This document shows positions 9,001-15,979 of a stretch of DNA of 32,607 nucleotides, in pieces; within the stretch, counting starts at the first letter, position 1, and every line of letters begins with the position of its first letter. Made by a program: the position numbers and the translations under genes. The notes beneath the pieces are model-generated. The model did not search any database, was not told the origin of the DNA, and saw only the letters and a list, made by a program, of their open reading frames with translations. Source of the stretch: an uncultured Anaerotignum sp. (GTDB taxonomy: Bacteria; Bacillota; Clostridia; Lachnospirales; Anaerotignaceae). The DNA is taken from the NCBI RefSeq assembly GCF_905212195.1, contig NZ_CAJMDQ010000017.1, positions 1 through 32,607 on the forward strand, read 5' to 3'.

Positions 9001-9302
9001 TAAATAAAGAAAAACTGGCTGCCCTGATGCAGGAAGGCAATAACCTGCTGGCAACACCGACTTCTACTGCTGGCAGCAATATTGCTCCCGATCAGAAATG
9101 GGTGACAGAAGTGCAGAAAAACACTTTGAAGGCAGCAGTGGATACCGCGAAAGCAGTTTATGACAAACAGGATGTGGATCAGAACACGATTGACGCGGAA
9201 TATCTCAAATTACAAAAAGCCATCACCACATTCAAAGGAGCAATGAAGCCCGGCACCAAAGCAGAAATGCGGACAACATACTCCTTCTGGGATCTTTGGT
9301 AA
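6063..9302 (+). CDS. S-layer homology / BIG2 repeat surface protein
   Basis: This is a 1079-residue exported protein. A signal peptide (about 1-25, ending at AFGA) is followed by three SLH domains (about 29-72, 83-133 and 144-193), recognisable by GYPDGTFRPN, GNGIFRPNDPVTRQE and GYPDGSFGPN. SLH domains bind secondary cell-wall polymer and anchor proteins to the surface. After an acidic linker comes a region of about 420 residues of short beta-strand repeats of the TITGDLTI/VTVKGKLIV kind, interrupted by a DDDDDW-SSSSSRR hinge near 415-426. It looks like a beta-helix or solenoid. Four BIG2 immunoglobulin-like domains (about 639-978, each ending in ATITVTT...CKVTV) and a helical FIVAR-like tail follow. 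GGGGGTG lies upstream of the ATG. The ligand or adhesion target is unknown. Confidence 0.92.
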   Translation: MKKKHAITITAVLAASMAMSVTAFGAPTDIQGHWAQNTINKWVDKGDISGYPDGTFRPNNMITRAEFVVLVNNAMGYTKSGYAYFSDVPSHYWGKNAIQTGVAAGYISGDGNGIFRPNDPVTRQEAAAMISRILDLKQNESRAYRYTDSYAISNWAKGVVGAVSEAGIMAGYPDGSFGPNKVLTRAEAVLALDKTVNYKPGDKEEDKEETKKEDMLLTQSKLEDTTITGDLTISDRLGTKTITLDNVTVKGKLIVDGGGEIILKDCDIKEMVMDQKDTAVKASGKTTVEKTTFQKIGKLTGGDYTDVIVDKELSGSITIDAKVRNLTLDAETDLKLGSDARIKNMEITKNADKATIDFSKGKVEDMTVKDKVTIKGSGDIDTMTVYVSDVNTSIRPDTVKTKDGASKPNYTDDDDDWTSSSSSRRNVTITSDRSGGTYRNATVTKSGVTVKNMTVRENLYIDSDVKDGEVRFDGMTIYGNVYIKGGGENSVYFEDCKISGNIYAEKTYGDKPVGLKLDNKTAQALKGTLYIRQNGAEVVGLESGNGTYLKQIVVDTDKLTTLDDLQADRVEIVAANADVKIPAGTIVRELYVSDKGYGRIDLNGTIGKLQADNSITVKGNGRIDEKSGKVTVEQGVKIGVTSVTLDQTDLTLDANGTAKLTANVKPDDATTKTVTWKSDNEGVATVDNEGNVTAKAAGTATITATADGKSASCKVTVNGQPATVPVQSVELNTNKVELSVGEGNELQATVTPKNATNQKVTWKSNDTTIATVDENGKVVAQKPGNATITVTTVDGNKTATCEVIVKETPVAVTGVGLNTNKVELSVGEGNKLVATVTPEAAANKEVTWSSNNPEVATVEQDGKVVAQKPGNATITVTTKDGNKTATCEVTVKETPVAVTGVGLNTNDLKLSAGEGNQLVVTITPQHATNPKVTWKSSAPEVATVDANGKVIAQAPGTAMITVTTEDGNKTATCKVTVLSVNKEKLAALMQEGNNLLATPTSTAGSNIAPDQKWVTEVQKNTLKAAVDTAKAVYDKQDVDQNTIDAEYLKLQKAITTFKGAMKPGTKAEMRTTYSFWDLW
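8253..9000 (+). repeat. Tandem 258-bp repeats encoding BIG2 domains
   Basis: Three units with an exact 258-bp period begin at 8253, 8511 and 8769, each starting CTGAA(C/T)ACCAAT. Units 1 and 2 are nearly identical over long stretches, including the segments at 8253-8296 versus 8511-8554 and those around 8391 versus 8649. A fourth, diverged BIG2 domain precedes them at about 7980-8230. The pattern indicates recent duplication and possible unit-number variation. Confidence 0.9.
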
Positions 9303-9329
9303 TATTTGAAATCACATGATTCACCATTT

Positions 9330-9355
9330 CGGCGGCAGGCAAATGCCGCCGGTTT
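9330..9355 (+). terminator. Hairpin after the SLH gene
   Basis: CGGCGGCA (9330-9337) pairs with TGCCGCCG (9344-9351), followed by GTTTTCC. The stem is GC-rich with a short T-tract. Confidence 0.65.
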
Positions 9356-9369
9356 TCCGTCCCAACAAA

Positions 9370-9404
9370 AAAACATCCCCTCTTTTTTTAGAGGGGATGT
9401 TTTG
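9370..9404. terminator. Bidirectional terminator
   Basis: AAAACATCCCCTCT pairs with AGAGGGGATGTTTT around a T6 loop. It lies between the converging SLH gene and dapH and can serve both strands. Confidence 0.85.
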
Positions 9405-9418
9405 CTTTCCAGAAAGGA

Positions 9419-10129
9419 TTATTTTCTCAGGTCTTCCATGAGCTGTGTTTTGCCTTCTGTCTTTTCATCTTTCATTTTGATGACTTTGGCAGGGGAACCA
9501 GCTACAACAGCACCAGCGGGTACGTCTTCTGTTACCACTGCGCCTGCTGCAACAACAGCGTTTGCACCGATGCGTACGCCTTCCAGTACCACTGCGTTAG
9601 CGCCGATCATTACGCCGTCTTCAACAATAACGGGTGTTGCGCTGGGGGGTTCCAGAACGCCTGCCAGCACTGCGCCTGCGCCAACGTGTACGTTTTTGCC
9701 TACAGTTGCTCTTGCGCCCAGAACAGCGTTCATGTCAACCATGGAGCCTTCGCCGATTTCAGCACCGATGTTGATCACAGCGCCCATCATAACAACAGCG
9801 TTTTTGCCGATGCTTACCCGGTCACGGATGAATGCGCCGGGTTCGATGCGTGCTTCCACGCCAGTGATGTCCAGCATGGGAACTGCGGAGTTTCTTCTGT
9901 CATATTCCATAGCGCAGTCAACGATAGCGTCTTTTTTGCTGTCCAGCAGAGCCTGTACGGCAGCGTGGTCGCCCATGAGGATCCAGAAATCCCCCTGACC
10001 GAATACTTTCACGCCTTCAGCGGATGCGCCGCTCAGGTCGCCTTTTACATATACTTTGACAGGTGTTGCCTTTTTGGCTTCCTTGATGTATTTCGCAATT
10101 TCATAGGGATTGGTCATATCATAATCCAT
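9419..10129 (-). CDS. dapH: 2,3,4,5-tetrahydropyridine-2,6-dicarboxylate N-acetyltransferase
   Basis: DapH transfers an acetyl group from acetyl-CoA to tetrahydrodipicolinate in the acetylase branch of the diaminopimelate/lysine pathway. The 236-residue length and the family N-terminus (NPYEIAKYIKEAKK, then VYVKGDL) match DapH. Residues 95-215 are left-handed beta-helix hexapeptide repeats such as IGKNAV, IGEGSM, VGKNVHVGAGAV and IGANAVV. The central VLEPPSATPV loop is a DapH feature, as opposed to the succinylase DapD. AAAGGAGAG lies upstream of the ATG. A second ATG four codons in (MTNPYE) is a less well spaced alternative. The gene is divergent from an M20 deacylase that probably acts two steps later in the same pathway. 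Confidence 0.95.
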   Translation of the reverse strand: MDYDMTNPYEIAKYIKEAKKATPVKVYVKGDLSGASAEGVKVFGQGDFWILMGDHAAVQALLDSKKDAIVDCAMEYDRRNSAVPMLDITGVEARIEPGAFIRDRVSIGKNAVVMMGAVINIGAEIGEGSMVDMNAVLGARATVGKNVHVGAGAVLAGVLEPPSATPVIVEDGVMIGANAVVLEGVRIGANAVVAAGAVVTEDVPAGAVVAGSPAKVIKMKDEKTEGKTQLMEDLRK

Positions 10130-10173
10130 GGGTAAATCTCTCCTTTATCTTTTGATTTTTGTATTTGCCTTTT

Positions 10174-10202
10174 ATTATATACGAAAATGGGGAGATTTTC
10201 CA
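10174..10202 (-). promoter_or_regulatory. dapH promoter
   Basis: Minus-strand TGGAAA (10202-10197), 17-base spacer, perfect TATAAT (10179-10174), preceding the dapH start by about 45 bases. Confidence 0.6.
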
Positions 10203-10216
10203 CAGAATTTGTATCC

Positions 10217-10245
10217 TTTCCAAAGAAAGATGTCTGTGATACAAT
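10217..10245 (+). promoter_or_regulatory. Promoter of the M20 deacylase gene
   Basis: TTTCCA (10217-10222), 17-base spacer, TACAAT (10240-10245), about 30 bases before the start codon. Its -35 is 15 bases from the -35 of the divergent dapH promoter, so both genes could be co-regulated from one site. Confidence 0.5.
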
Positions 10246-10275
10246 GAGAACAATCAGAACAAAGGAGGAAAGCCA

Positions 10276-11424
10276 ATGGAAGCGTATTTTCAAAACATGG
10301 TAGAAGAACTGCGGCAGATTCGCCGCGATTTGCATAAAATCCCCGAACTGGGGCTGAAGGAATACAAAACCTCCGCCTATATTCGGGAGAAACTCACAAG
10401 TTTCGGTATTACAGAGCTGGAAACATGGCTGGAAACAGGCGTGGTGGCAGTGATTCGGGGCAAAGGCAAGGGACAAGCGGTGGCATTCCGTGCGGATATG
10501 GATGCCCTGCCCGTAACAGAACAGACAGGCTGCGACTTCACTTCGGAGCATGTGGGCTGTATGCATGCCTGCGGTCATGACGGTCATGTGACAGTGCTGC
10601 TGGGCTTTGCCAAATACTTGCAGGAACACAAAGACGAACTGGAAAACGATGTTGTCCTCATTTTCCAGCCAGCGGAAGAAGGACCCGGCGGCGCACAGCT
10701 TTTGGTGGATGCAGGACTTTTTGAAAAACATCCCGTTCGCTGTATCATCGGCTGTCATATTTTCCCGCAGGTACCTCAAGGGAAGGTGGCTTGCCGCAAA
10801 GGCGCCATGATGGCAAGAAATGGGGAAGTGGATGTACATATTTATGGGGAAAGTGCCCACGGTGCACAGCCCCAGCTGGGACATGACGCCGTTCTTGCGG
10901 CAGGGGCAGTCATCACAGGGCTGCATACCATCCTTTCCCGAAACGTATCCCCTCTGGACAGCGGCGTATTGACATTCGGTGCCATCCACGGCGGCGAAGC
11001 CTGCAACATCATCGCCAAGGAAGTGAAGCTGGAAGGCACTATGCGCGCATTCAGCGACGAAGCCTATGAAACCATGACAAAGCGGGTGCAGGAAGTGGCT
11101 TCTGGCATTGCGGCTGGTTATGGCTGCAAAGGAGAAGCGGTGTTCCGTCATATGTATCGCGTGGTGGATAACGACCCGAAACTGGTAGAACTTTTGCAGG
11201 AAGTGGCAGGGGACAACTACGAAGAAACACCCCCTTATATGCTGGCGGAGGATTTCTCTCTGTACCTCCAAAAAGTGCCGGGAATGTTCTTTTTCCTGGG
11301 CAGTGGAAACGCGGAAAAAGGCTATACCCATTCTCTCCATAGCGCACAATTCCAGTTTGACGAGGAAATTTTGGCGTTGGGCGTTGAAACATACGCCAAA
11401 CTGCTGAAAAAACTGGCAGAATAA
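10276..11424 (+). CDS. M20 family amidohydrolase, probable N-acetyldiaminopimelate deacetylase
   Basis: The 382-residue protein belongs to the M20D/amidohydrolase family of N-acyl-amino-acid deacylases. Seen are RRDLHKIPELG (16-26), the metal-site motif MHACGHDGH (96-104), the catalytic QPAEEGPGG (131-139), GCH (159-161) and a lid dimerisation domain (about 170-290). ESAHGAQPQLG is also typical. Family members include hippurate hydrolase, IAA-amino acid hydrolase and N-acetyl-diaminopimelate deacetylase. In Bacillus subtilis the last of these sits next to dapH, and here the gene is divergent from dapH with overlapping control regions. I therefore infer removal of acetate from N-acetyl-LL-diaminopimelate. 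AAAGGAGG lies 7 bases before the ATG. Substrate assignment rests on context only. Confidence 0.85.
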   Translation: MEAYFQNMVEELRQIRRDLHKIPELGLKEYKTSAYIREKLTSFGITELETWLETGVVAVIRGKGKGQAVAFRADMDALPVTEQTGCDFTSEHVGCMHACGHDGHVTVLLGFAKYLQEHKDELENDVVLIFQPAEEGPGGAQLLVDAGLFEKHPVRCIIGCHIFPQVPQGKVACRKGAMMARNGEVDVHIYGESAHGAQPQLGHDAVLAAGAVITGLHTILSRNVSPLDSGVLTFGAIHGGEACNIIAKEVKLEGTMRAFSDEAYETMTKRVQEVASGIAAGYGCKGEAVFRHMYRVVDNDPKLVELLQEVAGDNYEETPPYMLAEDFSLYLQKVPGMFFFLGSGNAEKGYTHSLHSAQFQFDEEILALGVETYAKLLKKLAE

Positions 11425-11442
11425 AAAACTTTATAAGAAAAG

Positions 11443-11477
11443 AAAAAGCTGGAATCCCTTGGGATTTCAGCTTTTTT
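11443..11477. terminator. Bidirectional terminator
   Basis: AAAAAGCTGGAATCCC and GGGATTTCAGCTTTTT form a nearly perfect stem with one G-T wobble, flanked by A-rich and T-rich ends. It separates the converging M20 and M28 genes. Confidence 0.88.
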
Positions 11478-11501
11478 ATTTGGAAATAGTTGTTTTTGGT
11501 T

Positions 11502-13649
11502 TTAAGCAGCCATAGCTGTCAGGGAGTCTGTCAGTGTTTCCAGAGATTCGATTTCATGGGAAACCTGCTGTTTCAGACTTTCTGTTTCTGTGGAAACGGC
11601 TGTGTTCAGTGTTTCCAGTTCTTCTGTGTAGTCTGTGTCACCGCTTTCCGCTTTTTCCTGGAGGCTGTTGATGACATCATACAGGTCTACGTGACTCTGT
11701 ACACGGCCTGCGCCCCACATGAGACGGTCAGCAGGCTGATCCAGTACGTAGTCTGTGAAGTGGTCGAAAGTTTCTCTGCTCCAGTCGTAAGCGTACCAGT
11801 TGTTGTCGATGAGGTACAGGCTTTCGTCTAGTGCCTGCTGTGCATTGCCAGCTTCCAGTGCTTCAATGCTGCTTTCCAGTGCAGACAGGTTGTTCTGGCT
11901 GTGTTCGTGAGGGAAAATGGAAACGTCTTCCCATGTCAGGCGTACGAACTGGTCTTCCGCATAACGGAAAGCTTCCAGTACCTGACTGTGGAGGGCGCGT
12001 GTTTCTGCCAGAATTTTGTCAGCGGTTTCTGTGTCGCCTGCTTCCAGGGCAGCGGCATATTCGCTGTTGGCGGTGTTTACTTTTTCCCAGGCTTCTGCCG
12101 CAGCGGCTTCTGCTGTATCCAGAGCGGCGTTCAGTGCGTCAGCGGCGTTGGAGCCGTCTTCCAGTGTCAGTGCAGACAGGCGTTCTGTGTCCATGGTATC
12201 CCGCATGGTCTGGATTCTGGTGGAGAAGTCCAGAGGGGATACAGCGCAGTGGTCATAAGCCAGCATCAGCAGACCGTACATGTTGTGGTGGAACAGGAAT
12301 GCTTCGGGGCTGTATGTATCTGCGTTGTCGAACTGAGAATGGTAATGGGTTTCTGCGAAACCGCCGCGCAGGGCAGTTACGTTGGAAGGTACGCCAGCGA
12401 TGGACAGGGAGAAGTCGTCAGACCATGTCTGTGTGGGTACGATGACTTCGATGCCGTCCTCGAAAATGCCTTCTACGGCAGGTACCAGTGTTTTGAAATC
12501 TTCTGTGAATGTTTTCAGTTCGTAAGAAGTACGGATCTGGTCGGTGGTGCCTTCGGCCATGGCAGGCAGTTCAAAGTTGATGTCTGCCACCACTTTGCCA
12601 ACCCATTCGGGATGTACCCGGAAGATCTGGTTGTAAGCCCCTGTGGACCAGTCGTAACGTGTGTCGGAAACGCCCCATTCTTCCGCAGCCATTGCGCAGA
12701 ATACCAGTGTTTTTTCTGGTTCATAACCGCTGTCGATGATGCCTTTGGCAATGCCCATCATCAGGGCAATGGCAGCGTTGTCATCCTGGAAACCAGTGAA
12801 GTAAGAGTCGTAATGAGCGCTCATGAGCACCATGGCATCAGGGTCTTTGCCGGGGATGACGCCAACGACGTTGTAGGAAGTGCCGTCACGTTCCACTTTG
12901 CTGTCAGCGTTGAATGTAACAGTCAGTTCGTTGACACCTTCCGCTTCCATGATGGCGCGGAGTTCATCGGCGTGGGTGCGGCTGATGGAGAAAGCGGGTG
13001 CGTCTTCAGGGCCGCAAACATCCTGGGCGTTGAGCGCATCAGGGCTCACTTCGCCGTAACCGCCGTCCTGTGCTGCCAGAATAGCAGCGGCGCCGTTCAG
13101 GTGTGCTTCATAAGCAGGGTAGTTGATCCACCAGTTATCTCTCTGATTGATGTCTACCAGTACCAGTTTGTCTGTGACGTCCAGCTCTGCCAGATCGTCT
13201 TCGGTGCCTTGGCCCCCGTCAATGAGGGTAAAGGTCTGGGGACCTTCTGTCTGGAATGTGGTCTGGTAACCGCCCAGTTCCACAGTCTTTTCTGTGCCGT
13301 CAGCCGCTGTGTAAGTGAGCTGTGCGGTACGGAAGGTCCATGTATCTAAAGTAAAGGCATCTTTTGTCACATCGGACAGACCAATGGCTTCCATTTCGGC
13401 TTTCAGCAGATCGCCAGTAGCGATTTCAGCGTCGGAGCCTGCGGTGCGGTAGCCAAGGGCGTCATTGGAACGGATCTCCTCCAGCTTACGTGCCAGATTG
13501 TAGGAGTATTCCGTGTCTACGTGTTCCAGATAAGCTGTCTGGGCAGCAGTCAATGCGGCAGTTTCACTCTGAGGCGTTGCTGTCGTGCAGGCAGAAAGCA
13601 TCAGAACCAGTGCCAGTACCAGGGAAATCCCTTTTGCGATTTTTTTCAT
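11502..13649 (-). CDS. M28 family metallopeptidase lipoprotein
   Basis: The 715-residue protein is a secreted lipoprotein with a lipobox LSAC (Cys21) after a hydrophobic signal. A PA-type insert follows (about 110-245). The zinc aminopeptidase core then shows the expected ligands in order: SAHYD (277-281), QDDNAA (288-293), the catalytic pair EE (323-324), VADIN (Asp356) and ETHYH (433-437). Family members remove N-terminal residues from peptides, and an outer-surface location implies peptide feeding or cell-wall-associated turnover. The C-terminal third (about 460-715) is rich in Ala, Glu and Leu and predicted helical, with no domain I recognise. The upstream AAAGGATG fits the start. It is expressed from its own promoter at 13724-13752. 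Confidence 0.88.
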   Translation of the reverse strand: MKKIAKGISLVLALVLMLSACTTATPQSETAALTAAQTAYLEHVDTEYSYNLARKLEEIRSNDALGYRTAGSDAEIATGDLLKAEMEAIGLSDVTKDAFTLDTWTFRTAQLTYTAADGTEKTVELGGYQTTFQTEGPQTFTLIDGGQGTEDDLAELDVTDKLVLVDINQRDNWWINYPAYEAHLNGAAAILAAQDGGYGEVSPDALNAQDVCGPEDAPAFSISRTHADELRAIMEAEGVNELTVTFNADSKVERDGTSYNVVGVIPGKDPDAMVLMSAHYDSYFTGFQDDNAAIALMMGIAKGIIDSGYEPEKTLVFCAMAAEEWGVSDTRYDWSTGAYNQIFRVHPEWVGKVVADINFELPAMAEGTTDQIRTSYELKTFTEDFKTLVPAVEGIFEDGIEVIVPTQTWSDDFSLSIAGVPSNVTALRGGFAETHYHSQFDNADTYSPEAFLFHHNMYGLLMLAYDHCAVSPLDFSTRIQTMRDTMDTERLSALTLEDGSNAADALNAALDTAEAAAAEAWEKVNTANSEYAAALEAGDTETADKILAETRALHSQVLEAFRYAEDQFVRLTWEDVSIFPHEHSQNNLSALESSIEALEAGNAQQALDESLYLIDNNWYAYDWSRETFDHFTDYVLDQPADRLMWGAGRVQSHVDLYDVINSLQEKAESGDTDYTEELETLNTAVSTETESLKQQVSHEIESLETLTDSLTAMAA

Positions 13650-13723
13650 TTATCAACATCCTTTCTTTGGGTGGACTCTCCCAGCCCCTTTTTTGTTTTT
13701 CTGCATGAACACATGCGAGCATA

Positions 13724-13752
13724 AGCATACCAATTAATTTATAAAAATGCAA
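13724..13752 (-). promoter_or_regulatory. Promoter of the M28 lipoprotein gene
   Basis: Minus-strand TTGCAT (13752-13747), 17-base spacer, TATGCT (13729-13724). The leader of about 70 bases contains a small GCATG/CATGC inverted repeat (13702-13715). Confidence 0.55.
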
Positions 13753-13841
13753 TACTTTTTGTTTAGTAATTTTATACAAAATTTTTAGTGATAGGTTTGC
13801 GTCATTGAAAAACATAGCATAGTAAAAGAATATGCTTTTGC

Positions 13842-13882
13842 AAAAAAAGAAAATCGAGCAGTCTTTGCAGACGCCCGATTTT
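13842..13882 (-). terminator. Terminator of the glycosylase gene
   Basis: On the minus strand AAAATCGGGCGTCT and AGACTGCTCGATTTT pair with small mismatches, followed by CTTTTTTT. It lies 25 bases after the stop codon at 13908. Confidence 0.8.
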
Positions 13883-13907
13883 GCGATAAAATGGCATGTT
13901 TATGCAG

Positions 13908-14486
13908 TTATTTCTCCAGCAGATTTTTCAGTGTCATCAGGTCTTGCTGATAAGTTTCGGACAGTGCCCGATTGTAAATGATGGCTGCGGGATGGTAGAG
14001 AGGGAAGAGGATTTTTCCGTCTTCCAATGTGAAAGGCTTGCCGTGCCAGTCCCCAATGACGGCTTTGGCATCCCCTGTGACCGCTTTCAGTGGCACATTG
14101 CCCAAAGTCACAATCCACTGAGGATTCACCACTTTGATTTCTTCCTGCAAAAAGGGCAGGAAAAAGGCGATTTCATCCTTGGAAGGGGGACGGTTCACAG
14201 CTTTCCCCGTTTTGGGGCTTTCCTTGGTGGGGCGCAGCTTTACCACGTTGGAGATATAGATTTCTTCCCGTTTCAAGCCGATGGTTTCCAGAAACGCAGA
14301 CAGGTTTTTCCCAGCCTTGCCCACAAAGGGACGTCCCTGCTTTTCTTCATCGCCGCCGGGGGCTTCACCAATCATCATCAGTCGGGGATTCTGGCAGCCG
14401 TCACCGAACACCAGTTTTTTTTCTGCGTAGGGGGAAGCGGATGCGGCTTCCTGCAATCTGGCACATAATTGTGTCAAATGGTCCAT
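13908..14486 (-). CDS. Uracil-DNA glycosylase, family 4-like, lacking the Fe-S cysteines
   Basis: This 192-residue protein has the UDG superfamily motifs: GEAPGGDEEKQGRPFVGKAG (40-59, motif A with the substrate-binding GEAPG), YISNVVKLRP (77-86) and LYHPAA (163-168, motif B). The enzyme removes uracil from DNA in base excision repair. Classical family 4 enzymes coordinate a 4Fe-4S cluster with four cysteines. Here the KCRP cysteine is Leu84, the later Cys before the PYL-like segment is Phe, and only Cys8 and Cys31 remain, so no cluster is likely. An insert PTKESPKTGKAVNRPP follows KLR. AAGGAAGG precedes the ATG. Three DnaA boxes lie 22-66 bases upstream, in the leader or promoter. Confidence 0.86.
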   Translation of the reverse strand: MDHLTQLCARLQEAASASPYAEKKLVFGDGCQNPRLMMIGEAPGGDEEKQGRPFVGKAGKNLSAFLETIGLKREEIYISNVVKLRPTKESPKTGKAVNRPPSKDEIAFFLPFLQEEIKVVNPQWIVTLGNVPLKAVTGDAKAVIGDWHGKPFTLEDGKILFPLYHPAAIIYNRALSETYQQDLMTLKNLLEK

Positions 14487-14507
14487 TTTTCTATCCTTCC
14501 TTTCCGG

Positions 14508-14552
14508 TTATCCACATGGTTTTTGGGTTATCCACAGAAAAAGTGTGGATAA
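14508..14552. promoter_or_regulatory. Cluster of three exact DnaA boxes
   Basis: TTATCCACA occurs at 14508-14516 and 14528-14536, and its complement TGTGGATAA at 14544-14552. Weaker matches are TGTGGACTA (14564-14572), TTATCCCCA (14686-14694, one mismatch) and TGTGGGGAA (14714-14722). An AT-rich stretch runs from about 14570 to 14640. The boxes lie immediately upstream of the glycosylase gene. No dnaA, dnaN, rnpA or similar gene flanks them, so I call a DnaA-binding regulatory cluster, not an origin. Confidence 0.75.
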
Positions 14553-14740
14553 CAGTGGTTCCCTGTGGACTATATCTTGTTTTTTCAAATTTTTTTAGTG
14601 GAATATATTGAAAATTTGGGGTGGTTTTTGTTACATTTTCACCTTTTCCCACTTATTGTATCCTATTCTGTGTATAAATGGCAAGTTATCCCCAAAAAAA
14701 GAAGTGGAAAACCTGTGGGGAAAAGTGGTCGGTTTTGTAC

Positions 14741-14785
14741 AAAAAAAGACGGCTGCTCCCAGCTTGTCAAGAGGGAACAACCGTC
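14741..14785 (-). terminator. Terminator of the rhomboid gene
   Basis: On the minus strand GACGGTTGTTCCC pairs over 13 bases with GGGAGCAGCCGTC (two G-T wobbles), followed by a run of seven T. The stop codon at 14794 is adjacent. Confidence 0.9.
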
Positions 14786-14793
14786 CGCAAACC

Positions 14794-15810
14794 TCATTCT
14801 TTGGCACGGAACATGAGGAAGAACACCAGAGCGCCGGAGAGGAATCCTCCCAGATGGGCCCAGTTGTCCACACCCACATCCAGAAAGCCCATGGCAAGGG
14901 CTGTGAATGCCAGCAATATCATGGTGGCGTAGTTCATGCCGGTATAACGGGAACCTTTCTCCCGGGTGAGGATGAGCATGGCGCCCAAAAGCCCGAAGAT
15001 GGCACCGGATGCACCGATGGAGGCATAATGCCCCAGAAAAACGCTGCACAGTCCGCCGCAGATGCCGGAAATGAGATATAAAATCACATAACGGACTTTG
15101 CCCAGCAAAAGCTCTGCCCGACTGCCGAAGTAAAACAGGTAAATGCTGTTGGCGGCAAGATGCATGATACTGCCGTGAAAGAACATGGCGGTGATGAGGC
15201 GGTAATACTGCCCCTGTCCCAATACCGCTTCCCGGCTGACGCTGAAACGCTCCCAAAGAAATTCGTTCTGTCCTGTCACCATACCGTAAAGAAGCAGGAC
15301 AGCGCAGATGGCGAAGATGGAGAAAGTCACCACAGGGCGTTTTCCGGCGGTGTCTTTCCGCAGGGTGTCCTTGGGCAGTTCTTCTCCGGTGGCTGCCATC
15401 CGCAGCAGTTTTTCAATGCCCATAAGCTTGTCCGGACTGCCGTCGGCCACCTGCAAAGTTTGGGTGTCCGTGGCGTAATGCCAAGCGATGTGATGCAGAT
15501 TGCCCATGCGGTCTGTGTCTGCTAAGGGACGGATTTCCGCCAGAGACTCCGGGCCAATGGTCAGATACAGACAGATGAGTTGGGTGCATTGGATTTGAGG
15601 AAGTTTTTCTTGCAGTCCCTCCACAAAAACAGCCACATCTTCTCGATGTTCGGCATTGTCATGGGGCTGTACTGCCAGCACACAGCAGACAGGATTTTCG
15701 ATGCGTATGTACAAATCAAAAGCAGGGGTATCCTCCGGTTGCTGTACAAGGCGAAAATCCTTCTGCAAAAGCAGGCTTTGTAGATTTGTTGCCAGTTGTT
15801 CAGGTGTCAT
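14794..15810 (-). CDS. Rhomboid family intramembrane serine protease
   Basis: The chosen start gives 338 residues beginning MTPEQLATNL, because AGAAAGGAGT lies 7 bases upstream. A longer stop-free frame reaches 15996 but would begin upstream of the likely transcription start. Residues 1-155 form a soluble cytoplasmic domain and the rest is a multi-helix membrane domain. Catalytic features are Ser268 in GASG (266-269), His319 in WAHLGG and the conserved HGSIMHLAANSIYLFYFG loop (212-229). Rhomboids cleave transmembrane substrates within the bilayer. The large soluble N-terminus resembles that of B. subtilis GluP (YqgP). Expression is probably controlled by a leader terminator at 15846-15878. 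Confidence 0.92.
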   Translation of the reverse strand: MTPEQLATNLQSLLLQKDFRLVQQPEDTPAFDLYIRIENPVCCVLAVQPHDNAEHREDVAVFVEGLQEKLPQIQCTQLICLYLTIGPESLAEIRPLADTDRMGNLHHIAWHYATDTQTLQVADGSPDKLMGIEKLLRMAATGEELPKDTLRKDTAGKRPVVTFSIFAICAVLLLYGMVTGQNEFLWERFSVSREAVLGQGQYYRLITAMFFHGSIMHLAANSIYLFYFGSRAELLLGKVRYVILYLISGICGGLCSVFLGHYASIGASGAIFGLLGAMLILTREKGSRYTGMNYATMILLAFTALAMGFLDVGVDNWAHLGGFLSGALVFFLMFRAKE

Positions 15811-15845
15811 AGAAAGACTCCTTTCTGAAAAAAATGGGGAAAATG

Positions 15846-15878
15846 AAAAAAGCCATCGGATTGGGGGACCCGATGGTT
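15846..15878 (-). terminator. Leader terminator (attenuator) upstream of the rhomboid gene
   Basis: On the minus strand AACCATCGG pairs with CCGATGGCT around a 10-base loop, followed by TTTTT. It lies 36 bases upstream of the rhomboid ATG and downstream of the promoter at 15980-16009, so transcription must pass it. A second perfect hairpin, TGATAAGAA/TTCTTATCA (15891-15919), precedes it. Two direct copies of TATCGGAAAC (minus strand 15961-15952 and 15943-15934) could compete for the CCGAT arm. Confidence 0.7.
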
Positions 15879-15979
15879 CTTTTCGGCAAGTGATAAGAAA
15901 AATGGGGGTATTCTTATCATAAAAGAAGACTTTGTTTCCGATAAAACCAGCGTTTCCGATACTGATCTTATCTGTGGAT

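Noticed and set aside
11901..13349. 482-codon plus-strand frame opposite the M28 peptidase
   Set aside because: Antisense shadow of a gene with intact lipobox and zinc ligands. The composition is not protein-like.
14508..14722. Chromosomal replication origin
   Set aside because: DnaA boxes and AT-rich DNA are present, but dnaA, dnaN, recF, gyrB, rnpA and rpmH are absent. I report a DnaA-binding cluster only.
14608..15081. 157-codon plus-strand frame overlapping the rhomboid 3' end
   Set aside because: It covers the rhomboid terminator and antisense of the protease domain. The translation is Gln/Gly/His-rich without homology I recognise.
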